Below are positions 1-14,004 of a stretch of DNA of 42,108 bases, piece after piece (the first letter of the stretch is position 1; the number at the start of each line of letters is the position of its first letter). This stretch comes from Hypholoma sublateritium FD-334 SS-4 (lineage: Eukaryota; Basidiomycota; Agaricomycetes; Agaricales; Strophariaceae): assembly GCA_000827495.1 (NCBI GenBank), contig KN817574.1:2812-44919 (forward strand). The letters run 5' to 3'. Both the position numbers and the translations under genes were made by a program. A model generated the notes under the pieces. It did not search any database and was not told where the DNA came from. It saw only the letters and a list, made by a program, of their open reading frames with translations.

Positions 1-498
1 GTTCTTGGAAGACAAGTCCCCTGGGAGTTCGCTTAATATGTCCTTGGCACTGCACAGTTTCAGCTAGGGCTTGCTCGGCTTTGGCATATTATGCAACACA
101 TTACCTTGTAAGNTGTAATATCTATATATGTATATGTTGCGGCCAAAGACATGGCAACAGCATTTGCCTCAGTTGTACCTGATCAAGGAGCCTCGGCAAC
201 TTAGTTAATGCCGAGTAGACAGCCAGACAGACCTGTGGTGGCCGATGACTGATACGGACTTGATACGGATGGCATTGCACGGCATTTGTACTTTGTATTA
301 TATCTGGCTCTGCGTTATTCAGCGAAGCCGCTGCTCCATATGAAATNATACAGTGTAATCTACTATATACAGTAACTACTTATTCACGAGTCCACCGAAT
401 TCGGTGGACACATATTATATATCTACACTGTACCCGTTCGGTGGACCATATTATATACCACAGTGTTCTAGCACTATGTGGAACAAGACAAGTCAGAA
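1..498. other. Left edge, no gene; AT-rich repeats and a palindrome
   Basis: No credible coding sequence is seen. The stretch carries two isolated ambiguous bases (positions 113 and 347). At 349-446 there is a compact cluster of inverted and direct repeats centred on a perfect 20-bp palindrome, described separately. The composition and the Ns resemble the flank of a multi-copy element rather than unique intergenic DNA. That reading is inference. Confidence 0.5.
349..446. repeat. Palindrome and repeat cluster, possible element end
   Basis: Positions 390-409 are a perfect 20-bp palindrome, GTCCACCGAATTCGGTGGAC. Its right half, TTCGGTGGAC, recurs as a direct repeat at 437-446, and both copies run on into a similar AT-rich tail (CATATTATATA). 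The cluster is bracketed by TACAGTGTA (349-357) and its reverse complement TACACTGTA (424-432). Such nested inverted repeats fit a transposon terminus or a hairpin-forming element. No target-site duplication could be paired with it. Confidence 0.6.
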
Positions 499-2536
499 CT
501 ACTTTCGTTTCAACGGATTGCACTTAACAAATGTACTCCATTCACCAGAAGAGGTCCTTCCAGCAGAAATGGCCTGTTTGCGAGCTGTTGCATCCGCCTT
601 GGTCCATCTGCGAACTTGGTCATGGTAGGTATTCATCGGAGGAGGAGGCTGGCTGAAGACATCCATGAAACGAGCTTCGTAGTTTCCCTTTCCTTCCCGC
701 TTCAACCGGTCCATAAGAGCGAAGTGCGGGATCATGTCGACCACATACATTGATGCAGGCCAGGATCTCCCGCTAATCTGTGGGTATAGGTCGACAAGTG
801 GTGGCATGGTGATGTCTGATAAGGCAGGTGACGGAGACGGCGAGAGTAGACCTGGTGGGGTATGATACGGTAGTCATGGCGAAAATGCTGGTGGTGGCGA
901 AAATACTGGTGGCGGCGAAAAAGAATAGAGGCGGAGTGGGCTAGGAGCTGCAGGCGAGTCAAGTATTTCAATTGCATTGGAGAGGGATGATCCTTGTGAG
1001 GATGGAGAGTGTCGACGAGCACGCTTGAATGGACTGGGGCTACTCGCTGACGGCTCAAGCTTGACAACAGACTTGCGGATAGGTGTGTCTGTCAAATAAA
1101 TTAGATAGATGGCGTAGAAGAGAAAATAGACCAACGCACTTATAAATTCAACTTCACCTTCCGATGAATCTGACTGGAGGGACACCTGACGAGCCTTTCC
1201 TTTTCCCTTCAAGGCTTGTCGGGTATTGCGCATATATACACGCTGATTGATTGGCTTTATTCCCGCAGTATTGAGATGCTTGTCGAAGTCTTCACATAAT
1301 ATACCTACACGGCGGAAGAGCAAGTACGCATCGGTTTCGAGGCCTGTATGAACGTACGTTGTGTCACATTCGACCCAAACACCATGCAGCATGTCGTAAA
1401 ACTCCAAAGAGACCTCGCCAATCCTGTTGAGAACCTGAACTGAGTCGGTCCTCTTCCAATTCGGCCATTTAGGGCACTCTTGCACAACAAAGATGGATGG
1501 TTGAGACCTGGTCTATGATAATAAGAAGTATTAGTAGTCCAGTTAGATTAGATGCGAACAAATAATGTACCTCCAACCACAAAATGATGCGAAACCGGTG
1601 CACCATTGCCTTGTCAATCTTATTCTTCCCTCCCTTTGCCAACGCGAGGGGAACTTGGGTCCGGTCTTCAAAGTCTCGCGTCCAAGTGCTGTTCATCTGA
1701 GTCGTGATTGTTGGACGGTTTGAGGTGGTTGCTCTGGTGACAGGTAAGCCAGAAACTGTGAACGACTGAGATGCAGTTGGGGTTGGGGGTAACAGTAACT
1801 CATCCATTTCGCGGAGAGAAGCACGAGTAGCGGCTAATAAAGCCTGGTGCTCTTCCTCCTCCTCCCGCTCAATCCTTTCCTCCTCCAGCTGCGCTTGACG
1901 TTCCTGCTGCTGCTGACGAAGGCATGCTTTTTGTAGTTGGACTGTTGGGTTGTCTTCATCGAGCCGCGCAGCCAATGCCCTCATGCCATCGGAAAATGAC
2001 TCGGATTCGGGCTGGGTTGCAGATCCTGCATTGCGAAGAGGAGCAGAGAGTGGTGGAAGCTGAGAGGGTTGCNCATCAAGAACCTTGCGACGCTGGTTGT
2101 CNGAAAGCGATGACAGCGTGTGCTTCTGTGCGGCAGTGCAGCCGCCTTCGATGACACAGCATAATCTGCATCGAGATCTGGAGCAGGCAAGATTTGCCGC
2201 CTTGGAACAGCTGACCCGACCACACGTCTTGATGATCTTTGTATTCCCTTCGGAGCTACCAGCGGTGGCAATAACTTCTGAATCAGTGATGCCTGTCACC
2301 GATGGCAAAACAAACTCCTTAGGAAATCTGTAATGCTTGCCGCAAGAATGGCACTAAAGCATAGGTTAGATTCTTGTATATACCNCTTGAATATATAAAA
2401 ATGTAGCGCATACATGAGCATAATAAAGTCCTGGCGCCGACCCCCCCTTGGCGGGGCCTTCAATGNGAATTCCGGCATTTGCACAACTAATGCAAGTAAT
2501 GGTGCCGTTCTTGACAACAGGTGCATTGGGAAACAT
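499..2536 (-). pseudogene. Cys-containing agaricomycete protein, interrupted by one stop
   Basis: I read four exons on the minus strand: 2536-2414, 2353-1571, 1512-1140 and 1088-499, with consensus splice sites and compatible phases. The first exon has CISCANAG, the second opens with CHSCGKHYRFPKEF, and then comes a cluster C-x4-C-x2-CC-x4-GGC (ACSRSRCRLCCVIEGGC). A Gln/Glu-rich coiled-coil-like segment follows (around QQQQERQAQLEEERIEREEE), then CPKWPNWKRTDSVQVL, a Ser/Pro-rich part and a C-terminal WPASMYVVDMIPHFALMDRL. This order matches a multi-copy family of uncharacterised agaricomycete proteins I have seen; I know no function. The last exon carries an in-frame TGA at 874-876 (minus), after which the same frame stays open to 499. 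I therefore call it a pseudogene, though a sequencing error is possible. Four Ns lie inside the gene, as expected for multi-copy DNA. Confidence 0.6.
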
Positions 2537-3458
2537 TTCGAGAGGGTATAAGAATATAATTAAGAGGTGGGTATCACAAAGATTATTTAGTTGAACGATG
2601 GGAGGAATAAACGCGGTGCGAGCCAGCACAATCTAGGAGGCAGCGGTAAAGGCCGCCGCAGTGCGTGACTGATCGCCGCAGTTTGATGCCGCACAAACCG
2701 CCGCAGTTTCCAATATACGAATGCCCTCACTTCGCCGGCTGGAACGTGGAAAAATCCTGCGGCACGGCAGTGCATCAAATTTCAACGCAGTACGCACTTC
2801 ACCGCTGTAATAAGTACTCAGCCTAACTGGACAAGGTACATGTCTATACTCGCGTGATATTTTGATGCACAGACGGCCGACTACACATAGCTTAGAGCTT
2901 CACTAGATGTGATTTATTCTTGACTTATTCAATGTAAGTAGTCCGCTGTCCACCTCGAAACAAGCCTTGGTGATGTATTTATAACGCTATGCGGCGCAGG
3001 TGTGAAATGGGCTGTGAGTTTGGTCTGCGTGAGACCGGGATACAGCAGGGCGCCTGGCTGAGACTCTTTGGATGTAATTAAGGCAGTGCGAAAAGCAGTA
3101 CGAAGGTGTGCCGCTGCCGCGTGTATGCACTGCTATAGGAAGCGCTGATCCAGCTGACCTTTTTGATTCTGTCAAAACTTGGGAAAAATATGAAGCGCAT
3201 ATCGAATTCGTTCTAATTCTCCTATATATAGCATAAAGGCGATCATTCTGGGCATCATTTCATGGTCAAAGTATATGTCACGAAATGACAGGTAGGCGAC
3301 GAAAGGACGCGCTCAATGGTCTGTCAGACACCAATGCGTCTCTTAACTGGGCTCAAAGCACCGCCCCATGAATACCATTGTTTTACGAAGTATAAGTACA
3401 GCAGACAAGCGACAATCCCTAGAAGGCTGTTAATTACCCCCTCAATCTGTCCGTTCAC
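2537..3458. other. Intergenic, short CGCCGCAGT repeats and a TATA box
   Basis: No gene is supported here. CGCCGCAGT occurs three times within 54 bp (2654-2662, 2674-2682, 2699-2707), just upstream of the broken gene. Near the right end a TATA-like stretch precedes the next gene. The rest shows nothing I can name. Confidence 0.5.
3223..3230 (+). promoter_or_regulatory. TATA-like box of the 3459 gene
   Basis: TATATATA lies about 230 bp upstream of the ATG at 3459 in otherwise mixed sequence. It would imply a 5' leader of roughly 200 nt, so the assignment is tentative. Confidence 0.35.
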
Positions 3459-4882
3459 ATGGATACACATCCTCGAAATTCTTATACCACTCGCCGGCGA
3501 TCCTACGAAGACGACAGGTATGACTACAATGATGATCCCGACTATGACCAGTGCGGAGATGAAATCCAATCCACCCGCGTTGTGGAGAACTTCAAAGGCG
3601 CTAGCGGATTCGTGATAGACGGTGGCGACTTCTCCACAGTTGCTGGAAATGTGTATCACGGCGCCGACGCTGCACCACAGAATCCTAGGCCCCGCCCACC
3701 CAACGTTTCCAGCCGTACATCCTACTTCGAGAACACCAGCAACTTCGCCATTCGCAATGGGAAATTCATGTCCGTCGGAGGCGACGTATACGACCGGAAC
3801 CCAGAGATGTCGCTGCCCAATCATGAGAGATCTAGAGATCGCAGTCGTCCGTATATTTGACAATCGTCGATATCCGTATTCCTGACGGGGAGGTGTACAG
3901 CACTCAGACCTCCATTTCCTCTGAGGGAGAGCCCAAGCCCGTATCCGCAAGACAGGCGGCCAAACCGGCGCCCACGCGAAGGTGAACATTGGCATAACTT
4001 CTATATGTTTATGTTGCTCTATACTAAAGAGAGTCCCAACAGACGACAATCGAACTTCCCACCGAGGCCGGAATGTACCGTTTGCCGCCGGCGACGCGCA
4101 CCTGCACAGCCGAGCTGATTATTACCCAAGTATGTTGTCATTTCTAGAGCGTAAGAATAGATGTAACATCTAGAGCAGGACAGCCCGTGAGAGAAGGAGC
4201 TTCGCGACGCGGTGCACCTCAACGCGAAGATTACCACTCCAACAACGCGCCTCGAGCCAGGCAAGATCGCGAAAGTATATATACGACGAGTATCCACCCA
4301 CCGAGCAATGCCTCAGGCCACATATCTATGCATGACAACATGGGTAGTTATCGATCACATCGGACGGAGTCGGACGACGACTCCGCGGCAGAGGAACCTA
4401 TTGTTCACGATGCAAGGCGGAACCTTGAAAACTTGACCCTCAGCCCGTTTTCAACAACACCGAACATCCGAGGCAGTGGCAGGGCACCAGGGCCATCCGC
4501 ATCACCAGCATCATTTCAAGCTGGGCCCATTGCGCCTGCGCCATATGATGTCGGGAGACACGCTCTACCAACGCCATCGGCATCACAAGTATCATTTAAC
4601 GTATCCATTGCGCAGCCATATAATGTCGGGCAATATGCTCTACCAACACCGATAACTGAACCCCTTGCTCAGCCGTATGAAGGTGGTCCAAATGCAGCGC
4701 AAGTCGCCGTCAATGGACCCGATACTCAACCGCAGAATGTCGGACCATATGCCTCGCAAGCCCCAATCAGCGATCCCATTGGTCAGCCGTACAACGATTC
4801 CGGAACAGCGCCTGCAGCAAAAAAGAAAAACAAATTTTGTCAGTCTTACCTTCTCGTATGTGGCTATGAATGGGGTGATTGA
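3459..4882 (+). CDS. Hypothetical protein with two N-terminal GG-motif repeats and Pro-rich repeats
   Basis: Four exons are supported: 3459-3850, 3908-3981, 4043-4129 and 4179-4882, giving 418 codons before the stop. Introns are 49-61 nt; the first contains a CTGAC branch-point-like site. Residues about 45-70 and 86-112 hold two copies of a short motif, F-x-N/G-x3-F-x-I-x-G/N-G-x-F-x3-A/G-G-N/D-V-Y (for example FVIDGGDFSTVAGNVYHG and FAIRNGKFMSVGGDVYDR). The middle is Arg/Pro-rich and probably disordered. The C-terminal half has imperfect repeats such as PYNVGQYALPTP separated by Ser/Pro-rich linkers. No signal peptide or membrane helix is seen. I recognise the motif from the N-termini of some agaricomycete NACHT-type proteins and from small orphan proteins, but no function follows from that. 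A consensus donor at 4856 (GTATGT) with an AG at 4897-4898 could instead replace the last nine codons with a different C-terminus. A paralogue starts at 26667. Confidence 0.7.
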
Positions 4883-8227
<3,345 letters not shown>

Positions 8228-8976
8228 AGTGCCAGGCAGGACAGGTTTTCTCGGCTTTTGGGAACCGTGGTGCTTTACGTGTACTGTTTCATTCTCTGTA
8301 ATTATTTTGATAGACGTACCTGGGAGACTAGAGGCTTTGTTGTACAGTAGCTTGTGCTACATGCTGTTTTCTTGGGAATTAGCCATAGGACGCTCTTGGA
8401 GCCTTCTGACACCGATGTCCATCATTTAAGTTGGTAAGGCCTGTTACTGTAAGGGACAATTAGACCAGAAAAAATTTGTGTTGTCCAAGTCCTTCCAGTC
8501 TTTCAAGACGACGATTATTATTCTTACTCGTTGTCTTAATTCTTCGTGGCGATTGGCAGACGCTTCAAACGATCTCGTCGGACGCGACTAGCCAGAACAA
8601 CGCGTCGTTGGCTGACCTCATGCAAGGCGACACATGACGTCAAAATAAGCTCCCGAGATGCGTAAATTACTAAATATCGAATTGATTTGTAATCGACATT
8701 CCAAGCGTTGGAGCTTCGCCGCTGGCAAAGCTTTTTGTACGACTCTCTTGCGACTCTCAAGTTGCTCTCGAGTCTCCAACGACTTTCAACCAACTCTCAA
8801 CTACCACTCTTTCGCAACTCTTTCGTTTTCCTTCTTACCGCTTACAGACCTGCACAAACCTACCAACCAACCACTCAATCAATCCATTGACTAGTAAAGC
8901 CAGACATTGGTTCGCTGCGCACCGTGGTCCGTGGTGATTGGTGATTCTGACTCTCTGAGAGTTTCACGTTCAGTAG
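8228..8976. other. Intergenic, ends in pyrimidine-rich tract
   Basis: No gene is supported. At about 8740-8830 the sequence becomes a run of ACTCTC/GACTCTC words, a pyrimidine-rich tract like those upstream of or within 5' leaders of fungal genes. This is the main reason for considering a start at 8977. Confidence 0.45.
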
Positions 8977-9501
8977 ATGGCCAATACCGTCGATTTGACT
9001 CCACTTCGTTACCCTCAGCTCCTCGTAAAGATTTTATTGCAGCGGAGGACATTTCTGGGCACCGGCGTCCAATCTTCATACTGTCAATTTCGCTAGTTTG
9101 CTCTGTCGTGCGATAGTCATGCTGCCTTGCTGCGCGTGCCGAGGCTCAATCCCATCTGCAATTCCGAAACTATCAGCGGGAAAAATGAGTTTGATTTTGG
9201 CGGAACTCCGCTGTCTTTCTACGAGCCATTCTTATCGTTGCAGCTGTACTCGACTTGGTCAAGCGCTGTGTTTTTGGTTTCCCGACTACGCCAGGTCTGC
9301 AGAACCCATTCAAAGCCCCCACAGGATTCCCTCATCCACACGTCACTAGAAGAACTGGTAAGCGAGAAATTACGCCAGTACGCGAAACAACGTCAAGATT
9401 TGCCATTTCCAAAGTTGCTTTCGTCCGCAGGAATAGGATTCAGAAGCAAACTGCACTTCAGAAGCACAGCGATATTCCCATACAGGTGTGGAGCTCATTA
9501 G
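8977..9501 (+). CDS. Hypothetical protein, tentative two-exon model
   Basis: An ATG at 8977 opens 16 codons (MANTVDLTPLRYPQLL). A donor GTAAAG at 9025 and an acceptor CTAG ending at 9096 would remove 72 nt and keep phase 0. The frame then stays open to a stop at 9501, with segments such as EFDFGGTPLSFYEPFLSLQL. A further donor (GTAAGC, after THTSLEEL-like HTSLEEL) may shorten it. I recognise no domain. Other frames are also open from 9255 to 9557 and from 9719 to 10223, so the region may instead be an old, frame-shifted copy of something larger. The pyrimidine-rich sequence upstream favours transcription. Confidence is low. Confidence 0.25.
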
Positions 9502-11032
9502 CTTCGCCGTTTAGAAATACGGCTTCATTATCCGCACAAGATACATCTAGTCTCTAGGGGGTTTTATCTTTTTTATCGCGGCTGGCCAGCCCGCGCTTTC
9601 CAAGCTTCGAAACAGCCGACAATGAACCCATGCTCACCTTTTATTCCCCTGATTACGACATTGACTGCAGGCATATGAGGGCCTGTCTTGATGCGCTGTT
9701 CCGTGTTCGAACAGATATTTGCTCTACGTTGCAGGGGGAATTGTCTTGCCAATCTGGTTGATAGGAATATGCATGTCGGAGATTCGTCCGTCTGGCTCGC
9801 TTGATATGTGTACTATCGGATCTGACCAGTGCGCTCTAGACAGCAGGATGGCTGATACATGTCGAGGCCGCTTCGAGAAGGGGCGCGTTTTCAAGGCAAT
9901 TTTCTAGGACGCAAGCGCAGTACGACGCCGTGGCACCGCTTTCATCGCTCTTGGCTGCTGCGGACGACATGGCCCTACGTAGGTACCGATCTTCGTCTCC
10001 TTATGTTACACGCAGCTCGGGCGGCCGCCCTGCTTTTGGACGCCCTCGCTCGCCGCATCTGCCCGCCCAATTTCTCAGGTGCTCCGTAGTCGCTGGCAAA
10101 AGGCGGAGCAAAGGCGGAGTGCTTTCTCTTCTGTGGAAACCAGATTTCTTCTTCACCGTCAGTCAGTCCGGAGTCCGGACGAATGGCAAAGGCATAGTTT
10201 GGATGGGCATCAGGCGCGATTGAGACATATTACACTCGCGTTTTCCATGTCCATCTCCCAACCGCCCGGACGACCTCGATTCATCCATGGGAAACGATTG
10301 GCATTCGACATCCGGTTACCTTTAATTTTAAGCACTTAACAAAGCTTGTAAAATATCTACATTATTATGTAATGATTGTCGCCGCAGCGCCACAGCTTGG
10401 TTGCTCCTTGCTCCCTTCACCTCACAACGACACGCCGCGTGCCTCTCTTTCGATATTCATTCGCATGTTTACCTTCCTCGGTCTTCAATTCCTGCGATAG
10501 AAGAGTAGAGAGCATACGTTCGCGCCATGAATTGCACTCCGACCAACCTCAAGGCCTCCTGCTCGATTTGTGCTTAAATGACGCCTAGCTCCAGGCCTAT
10601 CAATGAATGGGGACGCAATCTTAGCCTTCTACAAACTAGCAAATTTGCAATGACGCCAGCTCCTCGAAGCTTCATGTCGCACGCAAACTAAGATTGTATG
10701 TAACGTGAATGAACTCTTGTGGAACGCATCTGCACTGGGGTGCATTCTCCTACGTTTCTCCCCAATCGTCCGACAAGGCCACTCGAACATGACCGTTGTT
10801 TGGGGCTTTGATCTCTTGGAAATGCACTGGCCTGCATTTCGGAATGAAAATATGGATAGCATCTTCGCAGGGAACGATTCGGTGAGCCCACAATGTCTAC
10901 TATATCGCAACATCTCATCGGCGAACCGCATTCCCCACTTGAAACAACTACGCTATATAGTTTTGTATCAAGTAATTATCACCCTTCTATCTCGCTTGTT
11001 GAACATCGTGAAATTGACGCGCTCAGATAGAA
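9502..11032. other. Intergenic with scattered coding-like frames, unassigned
   Basis: Several 60-100 codon frames overlap in different phases (9719-9907, 9859-10089, 9930-10223, 10079-10339, 10705-11055). Parts such as MLYVAGGIVLPIWLIGI (9719) look like a membrane helix and QYDAVAPLSSLLAAADD (before 9930) like a helical segment, but no single frame or splice model joins them. I cannot say whether this is a decayed element. A TATATA at 10954-10959 precedes the next gene by about 75 bp. Confidence 0.4.
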
Positions 11033-11883
11033 ATGTCAATAAGTCTAGCCGCTGAGGTATGTATCGCGTTATAACTTCCGTGCTGCAATAAACTTCTTTT
11101 ACCAGTGCGAGGCTACGTATGGCTTGTTGAAGTACAAGGATCAGCAAACCAATGTCGAAAAGTCGAGCGGACGCGTCGCCTTGGTCCACAACAACAATCC
11201 CATCGACAGTGGCATAGTCACGATAGTATTCTGCGTACCAGTGGCGACTATATTCGGCGCGGACTTCTTCTTTCTCGTGATTTGGCCTCAGCGACAATAT
11301 CCGTGATAGTACCATACGGCGAAGAAACTTTTGGCCGTGGTGATCGCGTTGGGAATGGGGATCGCAACGTTCACAAGCATGGTGAGTACTACTCCGGATG
11401 CACAGTGGTGCTCATGCTGACAGTATATGCGACCTCATAGATCATCGTGGCGTGCCAATCCGCCTGGATCACCGGTGTTAGTCTGTCGGCGGCTCAACAG
11501 TATCTTGATATCTATTTTCGGCCGCCGCTCGGTAATTTCTGCTCTGCTTATTTGATTCTAGGCGTACTGACTGCTCTGAATTGTAGTTTACCGGCATAAT
11601 GCCCACAATACCGCCTGGGTCATCCTAATATGGCTCGCCTTCTTATCCACTTTGGCTAGGTACGGATACACAATCAAGCATATCTGGAGTGACGCTGATG
11701 TAGGCGCCCACCAGCACCTGGCTCATGTTCGTAGCGTTTATTCACGATATACAGAATGGCACGACCCCCGGCGTCGTGGGCGACATGGATGTGGAGTCAG
11801 CCCCTATCCATTATCGAAATTCCCACCATAGCATGATCACAAGCACGGCTATGCGGGGCGAGAAGCCAGTGCAGGGAACTTAG
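11033..11883 (+). pseudogene. Four-helix membrane protein, copy with two adjacent stops
   Basis: Exons 11033-11056, 11106-11381, 11441-11531, 11587-11659 and 11715-11883 splice in phase into 211 codons ending at TAG. The frame has VHNNNPIDSGIVTIVFCVPV and GADFFFLVIWPQRQYP, a helix KLLAVVIALGMGIATF, ACQSAWITGV, YFRPPLG, AWVILIWLAFLSTLA, then TWLMFVAFIHDIQNGT. At 11304-11309 two consecutive stop codons (TGA TAG) stand where the paralogue at 13258 reads Ser-Trp before Tyr. Everything else, including splice sites, is intact, so the loss is recent or an error. The layout (short cytosolic start, about four helices, polar tail) belongs to an uncharacterised agaricomycete membrane-protein family I have seen; the role is unknown. 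Exons 3 and 4 are 91 and 73 nt, exactly as in the paralogue. Confidence 0.65.
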
Positions 11884-13257
11884 TCCGAGCATGGAGCACT
11901 CGAGAAAGAATGAAGGCACCACGATACCACGTTCGCCCGCGGCGCAGTAAGCGTGAGGTGTGTATCGTCCATACATAGTTATGTGTCATGCCTGTTTTTA
12001 ATCTGCCTGTCGTTTCACTCTATGGATCTAGCTCGCGGATGGAAATACCCTCAAGACATGGCGTATTCGGTAATGCTAGCTCAATGTTCTATTCTTGCAG
12101 TGATATTCACCTGGGAACTAATAGACTACAATAGTCCACTTCAATGTCAGTCCACTTCAGTTAAGTCACGATACACATATCCTCCCTACACGCATGTAGA
12201 AAGCGCTTCGAATAGATCTTTTTAACTCTTGTCGTTTCGGAAACTTATTCGCTCGCGGTAACATTGGACACCTTCCCAGAGCGAGAGTTTTTACGTCAAA
12301 TTCTTCTGGATAGTATAATGATCTACCCGACTGATTGCATTGCAGGCTGCAGGCTGGCGGCTGCAGGCCGCATTTCCATCACTTAAATGGCATACGATGT
12401 ACCCGAGTCGCCGACATCGCAACATATACTTCGTGAGAGTAAACAATATTTATAACTCGTTGAATTGGCATCGATCATCGATCTGCCTCCAAAACACTCC
12501 TAGAAAGTAACCAAAAATTACTGGAAGTATACAACGAGTGCTTTCTGTCGAAAAAATTGGGACCTGCTTTCCACAATACTCGTAAGTTTGAGTTAACGGA
12601 TGTGCGCTTGGAGCAGAAATGAGTCCCTTCTGGGTTTCTATTCCCAGATCTAAATTTAGATCCCTGCGACTTTGTTCGACGATATGTACTTCCTCGTACC
12701 ATGTCTATTTTTAGATAATACCAGATGTCCGAGGAAGGTTATTTCGATCCCGCAGTCGGAAACACTCACGCAAGATTGATATAAAAAGACACCTGTCTTC
12801 CTTCGATCCTACCGTACCCTTCTTCCGTTGACATTCTCCCAGAAGCCAGCGCCTCCCCGCCTAGTGAAGCTCCCTAAATCGCCCAGTCCTATTCGTTCCG
12901 TGCAACGATATCTGTCATAACCATGCCCAACACTTTCTGGTCGGATGTCTGGGCGGGAGTAACGTGGAAGGCACTGAGCAGCAAGGAGATGTTCAGTAGA
13001 AAATGGTACCTTAGGCGGGAAAGGCTGAGTACGATATCTCACATCTTACGCTCGTTGACTCTATGCTGACGAGCCACAAGTATGTTATTCTGTAAGGACG
13101 CCCACAACAATCCTCAGACAGCGAATTATTAAACGCCTTTACCATTAGCTCGCTAGTCTAATCGGGATCGCCGGCCAGGTGTGTACACGCCTTTCACGCG
13201 AGGACACGACGCGTTGCTAAAAGATCTTTCGGGTCACAGGGCGCGGCCGAATTCAGC
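11884..13257. other. Intergenic; likely promoter and 5' exon(s) of the 13258 gene
   Basis: No complete gene is supported. GGCTGCAGGC is directly repeated at about 12350-12375. A TATA box (TATAAAAAG, 12780-12788) stands ahead of an ATG at 12923 that opens MPNTFWSDVWAG. This could be the first exon of the membrane-protein gene, but I could not find a splice path that keeps the frame. An acceptor CACAG at 13235-13239 begins an exon running into the ATG at 13258. Confidence 0.45.
12780..12788 (+). promoter_or_regulatory. TATA box upstream of the 13258 gene
   Basis: TATAAAAAG lies in GATATAAAAAGACACC, the best TATA match between the two membrane-protein genes. It is about 480 bp upstream of the ATG at 13258, which suggests that a 5' exon is missing from my model. 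Confidence 0.45.
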
Positions 13258-14004
13258 ATGTTCAAATACGAGTTCCTCCAAAACCACATCGCGATGTTCA
13301 CGAACAACCAGGCGAAGGTGCACAACAACGATATCGAGGCCGCCGGTATTTTGAGCATGGTGTTCCCATGCTTGATACTCGTTATGCTCGACATGGAATA
13401 TTTCAGGCTCCTCTTTTGGCCCGGATTCAGGCAACCCTCATGGTACATCACTTCAAAGAAGGCGACAACGGTCTTCTGCACGTTCGGAATGCTGGCGACA
13501 GTCATCATCAGTACGGTTAGTATCGCCATTTCTCAGCCGTGTAGTTCATCAGCTGAATCAATATCAAATTTTAGGTCGTTATTGCGAGGCGTTCAGCGTT
13601 CATCACGGGCGTTGATGCTGCGACTGTCGTTCAGCTCACGACGCTGTATTCCCGTCCTCCGTTAGGTATATGCTATCATTACAAGGCGTTAGGCGTTAAG
13701 ACACTCACGAGTTTCGGCAGATTACAAAACGTGGCCAACAAACATCGCCTGGGTTGTCCTGCTTTGGATCGCGATGGTGCCCACAGTGGGAAGGTGAGTA
13801 ATGGGACCTAAAATTGACTCTGTGACGGTTACTGAAGGCAGCGTCGTATATAGCGCCGTTCTCCTTCTTTACGCCCCAGATCAAGAACGACTGACAGCGG
13901 GATCGCTGGAAGACGTTTCCCGGATAGCTAGCGCTGATGACGGTGATGAAACTACAGAAAAGAAGACGCCTGACATGTCCATGATAGCCGTCGCTCAGGT
14001 TTGA
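13258..14004 (+). CDS. Four-helix membrane protein, intact paralogue
   Basis: Exons 13258-13515, 13575-13665, 13721-13793 and 13842-14004 give 194 residues from the first Met in the conserved exon; the true start may lie in an upstream exon. Visible parts are VHNNDIEAAGILSMVFPCLI, a first helix running into FRLLFWPGFRQPSWY, a helix TTVFCTFGMLATVIISTV, VVIARRSAFITGVDAAT, YSRPPLG, a helix NIAWVVLLWIAMVPTVG and a short helix VVYSAVLLLYAP. The tail is polar with acidic runs (SADDGDETTEKK). It matches the broken copy 2.2 kb upstream in exon lengths (91 and 73 nt) and intron phases, so the pair is a tandem duplication. It has no known enzymatic motif. The function is unknown; location in a cellular membrane is inferred from the helices. 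Confidence 0.65.

Noticed and set aside
11660..11714. Apparent one-base frameshift in the broken membrane-protein gene
   Set aside because: Using the second acceptor (CCACCAG at 11714) instead of the first (GTAG at 11703) keeps the frame and gives the family-like TWLMFVAF segment.
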